Shown here: positions 53,978 through 60,823 of the stretch, one piece after another | Position numbering within the stretch: position 1 is the first letter of the stretch | Layout of the letters: the number at the start of each line of letters is the position of its first letter | The notes under the pieces: model-generated | Seen by the model: the letters and a program-made list of their open reading frames with translations, nothing else | What the model was told of the DNA's origin: nothing | Database searches by the model: none | Translations under genes and position numbers: made by a program | Assembly (NCBI RefSeq): GCF_013201725.1 | Contig: NZ_CP053835.1 | Location: 1,178,001 to 1,242,000 of the forward strand | Direction: 5' to 3' | Source: Arcobacter defluvii | GTDB lineage: Bacteria > Campylobacterota > Campylobacteria > Campylobacterales > Arcobacteraceae | DNA length: 64,000 bases

Positions 53978-54157
53978 ATGAATATAGAAAAAGAATCTCA
54001 AATTGCTTTAATTGAATCAGTAAAAACTATTATAATGTTTATTACATTATTTATAGTAATCTTAAAAATTTTATGGGAATTTACTAAGTTTATTTATAAT
54101 ATTTCAAATAAGATTTATAGAATAATTAAGAAGAAAGATACTTCAAGTTTATCTTGA
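53978..54157 (+). CDS. Small membrane protein of 59 residues
   Basis: ATG 53978 is preceded by AAGGA at 53964-53968. The peptide begins MNIEKESQIALIESVKT and has one hydrophobic helix (TIIMFITLFIVILKILW, about residues 17-33), then a basic tail (KIYRIIKKKDTSS). Its stop overlaps the 3' end of the opposite zeta-type kinase gene by nine bases. No known family; the small size and single membrane span resemble accessory proteins of conjugative elements. Confidence 0.55.
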   Translation: MNIEKESQIALIESVKTIIMFITLFIVILKILWEFTKFIYNISNKIYRIIKKKDTSSLS

Positions 54158-54751
54158 AATATCTAAATCTGTATTTTTCATTTTCTCTTTTGGAGAGAAG
54201 AGTTTTTTTTCTTTTACTCCAAATAAATTTCTTTCATTTGATTTTTTAAAATCTAAATTCGTATTATCAATATATTCTAATTTATTAAATAAATTTGAAT
54301 ATTCTTTTACATTATTTACACAGAGTTCATATCTATGTTTTATTATATTTGCTGGAACAAAATGTCCAGTTCCTTTTCTGAACCTATCTTCTACTCTTGC
54401 AATATTTAAATTTACATCTTTTGAATGAATAAAATATCCTTCAATTTCATAGTTTTGTTTTTTTAGTTCTTTCATAATTGCAATACTTCCCATTGCTCCA
54501 TCATCAGTAAAAGTTGTTTCAAATGCAAAATTTTTCTTTTCTTTTATATATTTTCCCATTTGACTAATTGCAATTTGTCCTGATTTTATTTTTGCTTGGT
54601 TATTTTCAATTCCATCTTTTACAAGTTGTTGTTTTATCTCATCTGCATTTATGTAAAAAATATTTTCTTTTTCAAAATGCTCTTTTAGATTATTTCTATA
54701 AAATGTACTTTTCCCACTTCCATTAACTCCTAATATTAAAATAACTTTCAT
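54149..54751 (-). CDS. Zeta-toxin-like kinase
   Basis: 200 residues. Walker A is GVNGSGKST at residues 8-16, NADEIKQQ follows the second strand, FAFETTFTD is the substrate region of zeta toxins, and DRFRKGTGHFVPANIIKHRY supplies the arginine motif near residue 128. Zeta enzymes phosphorylate UDP-N-acetylglucosamine or other small molecules; relatives also include harmless kinases. It overlaps the preceding gene by 4 bp, so the 120-residue product may be its antitoxin. The C-terminal 40 residues are charged and unconserved in appearance. Confidence 0.78.
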   Translation of the reverse strand: MKVILILGVNGSGKSTFYRNNLKEHFEKENIFYINADEIKQQLVKDGIENNQAKIKSGQIAISQMGKYIKEKKNFAFETTFTDDGAMGSIAIMKELKKQNYEIEGYFIHSKDVNLNIARVEDRFRKGTGHFVPANIIKHRYELCVNNVKEYSNLFNKLEYIDNTNLDFKKSNERNLFGVKEKKLFSPKEKMKNTDLDISR

Positions 54752-55110
54752 TTCTCTATTCCATATTTTTTATACCAATCAAAAGAACATTTTATAATTT
54801 GCATATTTTCTTCATTTTCTAAAGATATTAAATATTCATCATTAGGATATTTTTCTTTTAAATAATTGAATGTTTTTGTTACAAAATTAAAATGTTCTTG
54901 AATCTCTTTTGGTGTTGGGTCATAAGAAGTTAAATTGTTAATTATACTTTTTTCTTTTTTATCAATTTCTCTTTGTTCTTCTGTAACAAAATCTAGTAAT
55001 GTATAAGTTGTATCTTTCCCCTTCCTTACTTTTTTACTTTCCATAAAATCTAAATATTCTTTATACTTAAAAACTTCTTTAGGTACATAATCTAAATTTA
55101 ATTTATTCAT
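54748..55110 (-). CDS. Unknown protein upstream of the zeta-like kinase, antitoxin candidate
   Basis: 120 residues, charged and helical, no recognised motif (starts MNKLNLDYVPKEVFKYKEYL). It is overlapped by 4 bp at both ends with neighbours: the 88-residue gene before it and the zeta-type kinase after it. Such tight coupling immediately upstream of a toxin-like gene is usual for antitoxins, which is the only basis for the suggestion. Confidence 0.55.
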   Translation of the reverse strand: MNKLNLDYVPKEVFKYKEYLDFMESKKVRKGKDTTYTLLDFVTEEQREIDKKEKSIINNLTSYDPTPKEIQEHFNFVTKTFNYLKEKYPNDEYLISLENEENMQIIKCSFDWYKKYGIEK

Positions 55111-55369
55111 TTTCTTTCTCTTTTATTTGTTTTTGATTTATTTTGAATGCATCATAATTATTTTCTAATATATTAATGCAGTTAATTAAATTGTATTTTT
55201 CTAAAATAGATTTAAATTCAATTTTAAAATTATCATCTGTGCTTAATTTTACTAAAATGTTTTCAGTAAATTCTATATTTGCTTTTTTTAAAGCTTCTTT
55301 TTGTTTTTGTTTTGCTTTTTTTAAAGCTTCTTCAATTTTGACTATCTCATCACTTTTTTTTATTTGCAT
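55103..55369 (-). CDS. Small charged coiled-coil-like protein, first gene of the zeta operon
   Basis: 88 residues. The N-terminal half is a Lys/Glu/Ala-rich helix (EEALKKAKQKQKEALKKA). It could be an RHH- or helix-type regulator but no DNA-binding motif is evident. ATG 55369 has AAAGG upstream and the gene overlaps the 120-residue gene by 8 bases. Its promoter must lie in the 272-base gap that also holds the candidate oriT. Confidence 0.55.
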   Translation of the reverse strand: MQIKKSDEIVKIEEALKKAKQKQKEALKKANIEFTENILVKLSTDDNFKIEFKSILEKYNLINCINILENNYDAFKINQKQIKEKENE

Positions 55370-55509
55370 ACCTTTCCTTTTTATTAAATTATAAACTATT
55401 TAAATGAATTATAAATTATCTAATCTTAAATCAATTTTATTTTTTTAATTGTTCTAAAGTTTTAAAAATGTATTATTATTTAATTAATTTGTATTGCAGG
55501 AACGGAAAC

Positions 55510-55592
55510 TATAACACAAAAAGCAGGGCTTTTTTTGTTATATATTTCCCCACCTGTTCTGCAAAGCTCTTAGCTAAAATCTGCGATTTTAG
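55510..55592 (+). other. Candidate origin of transfer (oriT) with RP4-like nick region
   Basis: Upstream of mobC and the relaxase gene. Imperfect inverted repeat TATAACACAAAAAGC / GCTTTTTTTGTTATA (55510-55524, 55528-55542, one mismatch), then CACCTGTTCTGC at 55551-55562, then a perfect hairpin CTAAAATC-TGC-GATTTTAG at 55574-55592. The RP4 nick region reads CACCTATCCTG|C, so the predicted nick is between 55561 and 55562. An inverted repeat just before the nick site is the normal MOBP layout. The hairpins also resemble terminators. Confidence 0.55.
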
Positions 55593-55641
55593 ATTTTTTC
55601 TAACGAAAAAATATTTTTTAAGTATAAAAAATGAGGATTAA

Positions 55642-56199
55642 ATGAATAAAAGAAAATTAAATTTAATTGAGTTAAATGTTGGTGATGAACTTTATAATAT
55701 GTTAAAAGATATAAAAAAAATAACAAGCATACCATTAACAAAAATTGTAATTTCTATTTTAAATGAAAAGCTAGAACAAATAAAAGAATTAAATTATAAT
55801 AAAGAATTTATAGAAGATTATAAAAATATAGATGATACTTTTGAAACACAAATTAGATTTAGAATTAAAGAAAAAGAAAAAATATTTTTAGAAGAACAAT
55901 TAAAAAAAACTGGTAACAAAAGTTTAACAAGCGAGATAAGATATAGATTGATAAATTCTATTTATAAGAATAAATATTTTTTACCAATAGAATTAAAAGA
56001 ACTTTCTAATTTGAACTTTCAAATCAAAAGAATTGGATTAAATATAAATTCAATTTATAAAAAAGTTAATTTCAAAGAAGAGTTAAAAAGTGATGATTAT
56101 ACAAATTTACAAAATAGTATAAATGAAGTAAATGAGAAATTAGATTTAATCTCAAATGAAATAAAAGATATTTTAAAATTTGCAAATAATAGGGATTAA
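55642..56199 (+). CDS. mobC: MobC-like mobilization accessory protein
   Basis: 185 residues. The N-terminal part looks like a short RHH DNA-binding region (LNVGDELYNMLKDIKKITSIP), followed by a second such segment (IRFRIKEKEKIFLEEQLKKTG). The C-terminal helix contains NLNFQIKRIGLNINSIYKKVN, the conserved L.xIG.N.NQI motif of MobC proteins, which open oriT for the relaxase. GAGGA upstream of ATG 55642. The relaxase gene begins two bases after its stop. Confidence 0.75.
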   Translation: MNKRKLNLIELNVGDELYNMLKDIKKITSIPLTKIVISILNEKLEQIKELNYNKEFIEDYKNIDDTFETQIRFRIKEKEKIFLEEQLKKTGNKSLTSEIRYRLINSIYKNKYFLPIELKELSNLNFQIKRIGLNINSIYKKVNFKEELKSDDYTNLQNSINEVNEKLDLISNEIKDILKFANNRD

Positions 56200-56201
56200 T
56201 T

Positions 56202-57428
56202 TTGGCTAGAAGATATAGACTTTTTGAAGATGAACTATTAGCAAAAAGAGTATATACTAGATTAGAAAATGCTTCAAGAACTTCATATAATCATAAACAA
56301 AAAAATAAAAATTCTACAAAAAATAAAGATAATCCACGAGGTAAAGAAGCAGTAATAAAAATAACTGGAAGTTCAAAAAATCTTAATGTATTTAAAAGAC
56401 ATATTGAATATATTACAAGAGATTATGAATTGCCTTTATATGATAATGATGGAAATAAATACGAAGGAAAAGATGAAATAAAAGATTATATTGATTTATA
56501 TAATCATGATGGAGCTATTCCTGAATTTGAAAATATAAATGGTAAAGAACGAAGAGAAGTTATGAATTTTGTATTTTCTATGAAAGAACATAATTCAACT
56601 CCAGCTGATAAACTTATGGAAGCAGTTATAAAAAGTGTAAGAGAAAAATATCCTAACAATCCAGCAGTTTTTAGTTTTCATGGTGATACAGATAATCCAC
56701 ACATACATTGTGATTTAAGAATACAAGATATTAATGGACATAGAATAGATTTTAAGCACAAAGATAGATATGATTTAAGACGAGATTATGCTAAAAATTT
56801 AAGAGATTTAGGAATTGAAGCTTATGCAACAAGTAGAAATGTAAAATATGATTTAGATAAAAATAAAAATTTTGATAGAACAGTACAGGACAAAAATTTA
56901 ACTGGAGCTGATGAAGATAAAATTAAAAATCATCACTATGAAGTTGTAGAATTTGGAAAAGCTAAATATAAATTTGATGAAAATGCAAAAGATAGTTTTT
57001 ATGTAAAATATAAAACTACTAGAGGTGAAATAATTGATATATGGAGTGAAGATTTAGAAAGAGTTGTAAAAGATAATGATATAAAAGTAGGGGAATATGT
57101 AAGATTTAAAATTACAGATAGAGTTCCTGTTGAAGTAAAACTAAAAAAGTTTGATAAGAAAACTAAAAAATATACTGTTTATACAAAATCGGTTTTAAAA
57201 AATGTTTGGGATTGTTCTATTTTAGGAAGAGCTGAAAAAGATTTAAAATCAGTTCCTAAAACTAATAACAGAAAAGTTAAATATGGAACTGAAACAGTTG
57301 TAGATAAAACAGCAGAATTTATAAGAATGAAAAAAGAGAGAGAAGCTAAAGAGGGCTTAAATATTTCGACTGGTAAAAAGCCTAATAAGTTTGGGAAACC
57401 TATTAAAAAAGATGATAGAGATAGATAA
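56202..57428 (+). CDS. MOBP-family relaxase
   Basis: Nicks oriT and pilots the strand during conjugation. 408 residues. Motif I with a candidate catalytic tyrosine is in VFKRHIEYITRDYE near residue 70; the metal-binding motif III is FHGDTDNPHIHCDLRI near 163, the HxDxxxPHxH form typical of MOBP. The C-terminal 180 residues carry no clear helicase or primase, so it is a compact mobilization relaxase. Start is TTG 56202 with AGGGA upstream. No coupling protein or T4SS genes are visible, so transfer may need a helper or genes to the right. Confidence 0.88.
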   Translation: MARRYRLFEDELLAKRVYTRLENASRTSYNHKQKNKNSTKNKDNPRGKEAVIKITGSSKNLNVFKRHIEYITRDYELPLYDNDGNKYEGKDEIKDYIDLYNHDGAIPEFENINGKERREVMNFVFSMKEHNSTPADKLMEAVIKSVREKYPNNPAVFSFHGDTDNPHIHCDLRIQDINGHRIDFKHKDRYDLRRDYAKNLRDLGIEAYATSRNVKYDLDKNKNFDRTVQDKNLTGADEDKIKNHHYEVVEFGKAKYKFDENAKDSFYVKYKTTRGEIIDIWSEDLERVVKDNDIKVGEYVRFKITDRVPVEVKLKKFDKKTKKYTVYTKSVLKNVWDCSILGRAEKDLKSVPKTNNRKVKYGTETVVDKTAEFIRMKKEREAKEGLNISTGKKPNKFGKPIKKDDRDR

Positions 57429-57431
57429 TCT

Positions 57432-57791
57432 CTATTTCTTTAAATCCTGAATGATTAAGTATTCTATATAACTGTTTAACTCTAAGCCAAATTTTGAAGC
57501 TTTATCTTTTACTTGTTCTAGTAAAGTATCATTGATTTTGATTTCATTTTTATTGATTTGTTGTTTATTAAAATCTTTAAATATTTCGTTATATATTCCA
57601 AGTTCTTTACATTTTTTTTTAATAGCATTAATAGAATTTCTAAGTTTCCAGCTTGAAATAGATTGTTGTGTAGTATTTATTTTTGATGCTAACTCTGAAT
57701 ATGTCGAGGCATTATAATGAGATAATAAGTTATCAATTAATATCTCAGCTTGATTAACAAAAAATTTTTCAAAAATTCTTTCAGCTTCCAT
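57432..57791 (-). CDS. CI-type HTH protein with RHH-like tail, antitoxin/regulator candidate
   Basis: 119 residues. Residues 20-66 match the phage CI-repressor HTH family (LLSHYNASTYSELASKINTTQQSISSWKLRN). The C-terminal 45 residues (INDTLLEQVKDKASKFGLELNSYIEYLI) look like a ribbon-helix-helix or MetJ-like segment. It follows the zeta-type kinase by 11 bases in the same operon, after the toxin rather than before it. It converges with the relaxase gene with a 3-base gap, which leaves no room for a terminator. Confidence 0.7.
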   Translation of the reverse strand: MEAERIFEKFFVNQAEILIDNLLSHYNASTYSELASKINTTQQSISSWKLRNSINAIKKKCKELGIYNEIFKDFNKQQINKNEIKINDTLLEQVKDKASKFGLELNSYIEYLIIQDLKK

Positions 57792-57802
57792 TTTTTATCT
57801 CT

Positions 57803-58432
57803 CTATATCTTGATTTTTAGATATTGTTTTATCTTTTGGTTTAAATTTTTTTTTTCAACTATTTTTTCTAATACATTAATATTTTTAAGCCAATTTGTAT
57901 TTTCAATATCTTTTTTTGTTTCTATATTTTTAAATTCTTTTGAATTATCAAAAAGATATAAATTATTTACAATAGGTAAAATTGATTTTAAATTTTCTAA
58001 TGATTCTTTGTATCTTCTTTCAATAAGTTCAGGAGCTATATCGTGACCACCTTTTGCAACTCTTATTTTCACTCTATCTTTTGCTATTTGTTCACTTTCT
58101 AGCCCTACATAATAAAGATTTATCTTATATCCTTTATCTTTTGCTTTATGAATAAAAGAGATAATACTTTTCCCACATAAAGTAGTTTCTTGATTAAAAG
58201 AATAACCATTCTCTAAATGCTCATTTCTAATTTTTAAGGCAATTTTAGAAGCTCTGATTTGGTCTTTTGGATTTTTCCAGTCACCTATTGCTTGTACAAT
58301 TTCATCTATATTTACTCTTAATCCAAAATTTTTATTTTTTTCTGTTTCTAACTGTTTAAAATATAAAGTTGTTTTACCAGCTCCATTTACACCAGCGAAA
58401 ATATTAAATTCTTTACTTTTATCTATTGCCAT
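57803..58432 (-). CDS. Zeta-toxin-like kinase (second copy)
   Basis: 209 residues. Walker A GVNGAGKTT at residues 14-22, RVNIDEIVQAIGD, QETTLCGKSIISF and the motif RVAKGGHDIAPELIERRYKES near residue 128, a hallmark of the zeta-toxin family. It is distinct from the copy at 54149: only the fold motifs are shared. AAGGA upstream of ATG 58432. The CI-like gene follows and the RHH gene precedes it, so antitoxin and control could come from either. Confidence 0.85.
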   Translation of the reverse strand: MAIDKSKEFNIFAGVNGAGKTTLYFKQLETEKNKNFGLRVNIDEIVQAIGDWKNPKDQIRASKIALKIRNEHLENGYSFNQETTLCGKSIISFIHKAKDKGYKINLYYVGLESEQIAKDRVKIRVAKGGHDIAPELIERRYKESLENLKSILPIVNNLYLFDNSKEFKNIETKKDIENTNWLKNINVLEKIVEKKNLNQKIKQYLKIKI

Positions 58433-58488
58433 TTTATAATCCTTATTAATGTTATTTAGAATTAAATAATATATTTATTTTAAATATA

Positions 58489-58752
58489 TTACAATTCATC
58501 GAAATTTGGTATATCAGCTCTTAAAAGCTTTCTAAAATAATCTTGTCTTACACTAAATCCAATCTCTTTTAACTTATCATCAATAGCTTGTAATTGACCC
58601 TCTGAAAGATATATATTTACAGGAGTATTTAATTTCTTTGTAAATTTTTTAGGTCGCCCAACTTTTTCTGATTTTGAATCTGAAATTTCTTTTGTTTCAA
58701 TAGTTATATTCAAATCATCTATTTTTACAGGCTCTATTTTTCTTTTTTCCAT
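58489..58752 (-). CDS. Ribbon-helix-helix regulator
   Basis: 87 residues. A disordered charged N-terminus with an AT-hook-like GRPKK at residues 32-36 precedes a ribbon-helix-helix domain: TPVNIYLSEGQLQAIDDKLKEIGFSVRQDYFRKLL, residues 43-78. AAAGGA upstream of ATG 58752. Two TATTAGTTAATA direct repeats 20 bases apart lie just upstream (58777 and 58797), the usual arrangement for autoregulation by such proteins. It may also bind related repeats at 61786-61846. Confidence 0.75.
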   Translation of the reverse strand: MEKRKIEPVKIDDLNITIETKEISDSKSEKVGRPKKFTKKLNTPVNIYLSEGQLQAIDDKLKEIGFSVRQDYFRKLLRADIPNFDEL

Positions 58753-58776
58753 TTTCTTTCCTTTGATGTTATTTAG

Positions 58777-58808
58777 TATTAGTTAATATTTTATAATATT
58801 AGTTAATA
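58777..58808. promoter_or_regulatory. Operator-like direct repeats upstream of the RHH gene
   Basis: TATTAGTTAATA occurs at 58777-58788 and 58797-58808, two helical turns apart on the same face. The pair begins 25 bases before the RHH start. Confidence 0.6.
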
Positions 58809-58818
58809 CTTGCTTTAC

Positions 58819-58944
58819 TTATATCTTTATTATTAGATATTTTATATTTATTGAAGTAATTTCTTTTTCTCTTGTGTGAAATTCTTCGAGATTTTTTACT
58901 CTAACTTTATTTGTATTTAATAGGTAATCTTTAAAATTATTCAT
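58819..58944 (-). CDS. Possible small protein of 41 residues
   Basis: ATG 58944 opens a frame of 41 codons, MNNFKDYLLNTNKVRVKNLE and so on, with a basic, helical character. TTGGAATG upstream is a weak ribosome site. It lies between the RHH gene and the 127-residue membrane protein gene on the same strand. Support is limited to the frame and position. Confidence 0.35.
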   Translation of the reverse strand: MNNFKDYLLNTNKVRVKNLEEFHTREKEITSINIKYLIIKI

Positions 58945-58990
58945 TTACATTCCAAGACCTAATTAACTCTTTTATTATTTATATTATATC

Positions 58991-59030
58991 ATAATGTTAG
59001 TTAGTATTAATAAATACTAACTAACATTAT
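58991..59030. repeat. 18-bp perfect inverted repeat over the end of the 127-residue gene
   Basis: 58991-59008 (ATAATGTTAGTTAGTATT) and 59013-59030 are exact reverse complements with a four-base loop. It includes the stop codon of the gene at 59027. No T-tract follows, so it is either an mRNA 3' stem or an operator for genes to its left. Confidence 0.75.
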
Positions 59031-59410
59031 AAATTATCTTTTATATCTTGAAATGTATCAAAAGCCCTACCATATATTTTAATCCAAACATCATTTTTTA
59101 GATATTCTATAAATGCCTTATCTCTTTTTATAAAAGTAGGGTTATCTTGTAGAGCTCCTATACTTACTCTTCCATATCTAGTAAATAAACGAGCATTTGT
59201 AAGAATATATGATAATTCATCTTGTGTAAAAAGACTTCTTTTATATTCATCATGTAGAATATCTGTTACTAAAAATAAGACTTCTTCTAGTTCTTCTGCT
59301 AGATTGCATTTTTCATTATATCTTTCTTCATATTCAAGATAAAATACTATAAATCCAACAAGAAAAAATATTACTGTTAAAATCCAACCACAAATTACTA
59401 TTTCAATCAT
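59027..59410 (-). CDS. Membrane-anchored protein, unknown function
   Basis: 127 residues. One N-terminal membrane helix (VICGWILTVIFFLVGFIVFYL, residues 4-24) and a helical soluble domain of about 100 residues (LAEELEEVLFLVTDILHDEYKR). No family recognised. AAAGGA upstream of ATG 59410; overlaps the HTH gene by 4 bp. Part of a run of short membrane-protein genes. Confidence 0.6.
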   Translation of the reverse strand: MIEIVICGWILTVIFFLVGFIVFYLEYEERYNEKCNLAEELEEVLFLVTDILHDEYKRSLFTQDELSYILTNARLFTRYGRVSIGALQDNPTFIKRDKAFIEYLKNDVWIKIYGRAFDTFQDIKDNL

Positions 59411-59607
59411 TTTATTTCCTTTAAATATTTATATACAGTTGTTCGACTTGTTCCTGTATCTTTTGCAATTTTTGAAATAAGCCAATTACCTTTTGAATCT
59501 TGATATTCAAATGCAAACATTCCTTTTATGCAGCTAAATATCTTTTCTTTTGTTTTTTTAATTCTTTGATTCGTCATTTTCCTTGCGTGAGCTTGTCTTG
59601 TTGCCAT
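59407..59607 (-). CDS. Small helix-turn-helix protein
   Basis: 66 residues. A basic start (MATRQAHARKMTNQRIKK) leads to a C-terminal HTH: ISKIAKDTGTSRTTVYKYLK, residues 43-62. It overlaps the membrane protein gene that follows by 4 bp and begins three bases after a 31-residue membrane peptide gene. Probably a regulator of the small-gene operon or of transfer. Confidence 0.6.
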   Translation of the reverse strand: MATRQAHARKMTNQRIKKTKEKIFSCIKGMFAFEYQDSKGNWLISKIAKDTGTSRTTVYKYLKEIK

Positions 59608-59610
59608 TAA

Positions 59611-59706
59611 TTAATTCCAATATTTATATCTAATATGTATTACCATAACAATAACTATTGCATATAAAAAGATTGGTATTAGGGATAGATTTAAAGTTAT
59701 TTCCAT
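59611..59706 (-). CDS. Tiny membrane protein of 31 residues
   Basis: MEITLNLSLIPIFLYAIVIV and a short basic end. One membrane helix. ATG 59706 overlaps a 14-codon frame (59697-59741, with AAAAGG upstream) that may act as a leader. It is followed after three bases by the HTH gene. Confidence 0.45.
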   Translation of the reverse strand: MEITLNLSLIPIFLYAIVIVMVIHIRYKYWN

Positions 59707-59721
59707 TTTAAAACTTTTTTA

Positions 59722-59901
59722 TTATCTATTAAAATTGTCATTATTATTCCTTTTCGTATTTTTCTCCAAATTATTAATATATTGTTTTATTAAATTAAGT
59801 TCTTTTTTTACAGCTTTTATTTTATATTCCTGTAAAATAGAAATATAAAGTAGAATCAAAATCATTAAAGGGTATATATAATTAATTATAATTTCGCTCA
59901 T
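59722..59901 (-). CDS. Small membrane protein of 59 residues
   Basis: ATG 59901 has AAAGGA six bases upstream. The peptide MSEIIINYIYPLMILILLYI has an N-terminal membrane helix (to about residue 23), then a charged helix (EYKIKAVKKELNLIKQYINN) and an Asn-rich end. The architecture resembles phage and conjugation accessory peptides. No known family. Confidence 0.55.
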   Translation of the reverse strand: MSEIIINYIYPLMILILLYISILQEYKIKAVKKELNLIKQYINNLEKNTKRNNNDNFNR

Positions 59902-59925
59902 TTTTATCCTTTTATTTTTTATTTT

Positions 59926-60009
59926 TTATGAAAATATTGCATAAGCTAAAATTATTAAAGCAATTATAAATCCAATAATTTCATATTTTTCTAAAGGTGT
60001 TATTTTCAT
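59926..60009 (-). CDS. Tiny membrane protein of 27 residues
   Basis: ATG 60009 has AGGAAC upstream. MKITPLEKYEIIGFIIALII then LAYAIFS: one membrane helix with a short cytoplasmic head. It is the first of the small-gene run, downstream of the ParA-like gene and its 18-bp inverted repeat. Confidence 0.5.
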   Translation of the reverse strand: MKITPLEKYEIIGFIIALIILAYAIFS

Positions 60010-60027
60010 TGTTTGTTCCTAATATTT

Positions 60028-60069
60028 TAATTAGTGTTCATTTCAGTTAAATGAAATGAACACTAATTA
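60028..60069. repeat. 18-bp perfect inverted repeat over the end of the ParA-like gene
   Basis: 60028-60045 (TAATTAGTGTTCATTTCA) and 60052-60069 are exact reverse complements with a six-base loop. It covers the stop codon of the ParA-like gene and lies 19 bases before the next start. No T-run follows in either direction. Confidence 0.75.
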
Positions 60070-60710
60070 GTTGTTAATAAATTAACAAGTTTACTTATAA
60101 ATTTATCTATATTTTTGTACTTAATATCTTGTTCAAATTTACCTTTTAAATCATTTTTCATTGTTCCCATATCAACCAGTTTTCTCATTAAAGTTGTTTT
60201 TGGTAAGAATAGAGTAGTGAATCTATTAAATCCATTTACTTCTATATGTTCCTGAAACTCTTTTATTTTCTCATCTTTAGTTGTTTTATCTACAATAAAA
60301 GCACCATTTAGTACAAAGATTATTTTAGCTTTTATATTTCCCTTGAGAATAAAATGAGCTGTTCTCATACTCTCACTAATACTTTCATAATCATCAAAAG
60401 AGGGGATAATATAAAAATCACTTTTTAAATCAACTAATCTTTCATCAAAATATCCACCTAAATCACAAATCAAATAATTTGATTTTGTTTTTATTGTTTG
60501 CTCTGTTGTTTTATCTTTCAAAATTAAACAATCCTCTTTTCTAGTAATAGATTTATTTTCAGGGATATTTATTGTTGAAACTACATTGTAAGCTTCACTA
60601 TTTCTTTTTTTATCAAAGTTTAAAATAGTTGTATTTAGTTTTTCAGCTACTAATCTTGCAATAGATGATTTTCCACCACTTCTTAAATTTGCAATTGTTA
60701 TAAGTACCAT
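60063..60710 (-). CDS. ParA/MinD-like ATPase
   Basis: 215 residues. A deviant Walker A, NLRSGGKSSIARLVAEKL, at residues 8-25, the Walker A' aspartate in NFDKKRNSE, and LICDLGGYFDE as Walker B near residue 80. It is small and lacks an N-terminal HTH, like plasmid type Ib ParA or the ATPases of conjugative elements. No ParB is obvious nearby; the 308-residue upstream gene or the RHH protein could be partners. GAGGAA upstream of ATG 60710 lies in the preceding small gene. Confidence 0.75.
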   Translation of the reverse strand: MVLITIANLRSGGKSSIARLVAEKLNTTILNFDKKRNSEAYNVVSTINIPENKSITRKEDCLILKDKTTEQTIKTKSNYLICDLGGYFDERLVDLKSDFYIIPSFDDYESISESMRTAHFILKGNIKAKIIFVLNGAFIVDKTTKDEKIKEFQEHIEVNGFNRFTTLFLPKTTLMRKLVDMGTMKNDLKGKFEQDIKYKNIDKFISKLVNLLTTN

Positions 60711-60715
60711 ATTTT

Positions 60716-60823
60716 TTATTCCTCAAAACTTTCTATTTTTTTAATTTCTTTTGATAGAGCTTTTTTTGTATAACCTGAAACAGATTGATACACTCTTATC
60801 TGTTCTAATAATTCTATATTCAT
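60716..60823 (-). CDS. Small protein of 35 residues coupled to its neighbours
   Basis: ATG 60823 overlaps the stop of the 308-residue gene (ATGA), and the frame ends five bases before the ParA-like start, after encoding the ribosome site of that gene. Sequence MNIELLEQIRVYQSVSGYTK and a Lys/Glu-rich end. Its exact fit between two genes makes it a likely translated coupling gene. No known family. Confidence 0.6.
   Translation of the reverse strand: MNIELLEQIRVYQSVSGYTKKALSKEIKKIESFEE

Noticed and set aside
55176-55394. 72-codon plus-strand frame opposite the 88-residue gene
   Set aside because: Phe/Ser-rich antisense shadow of a Lys/Glu-rich helix; no ribosome site.
60028-60069. Plain rho-independent terminator of the ParA-like gene
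   Set aside because: The stem is perfect but no T-tract follows on the minus strand (AAAATATT instead), so I list it as an inverted repeat.
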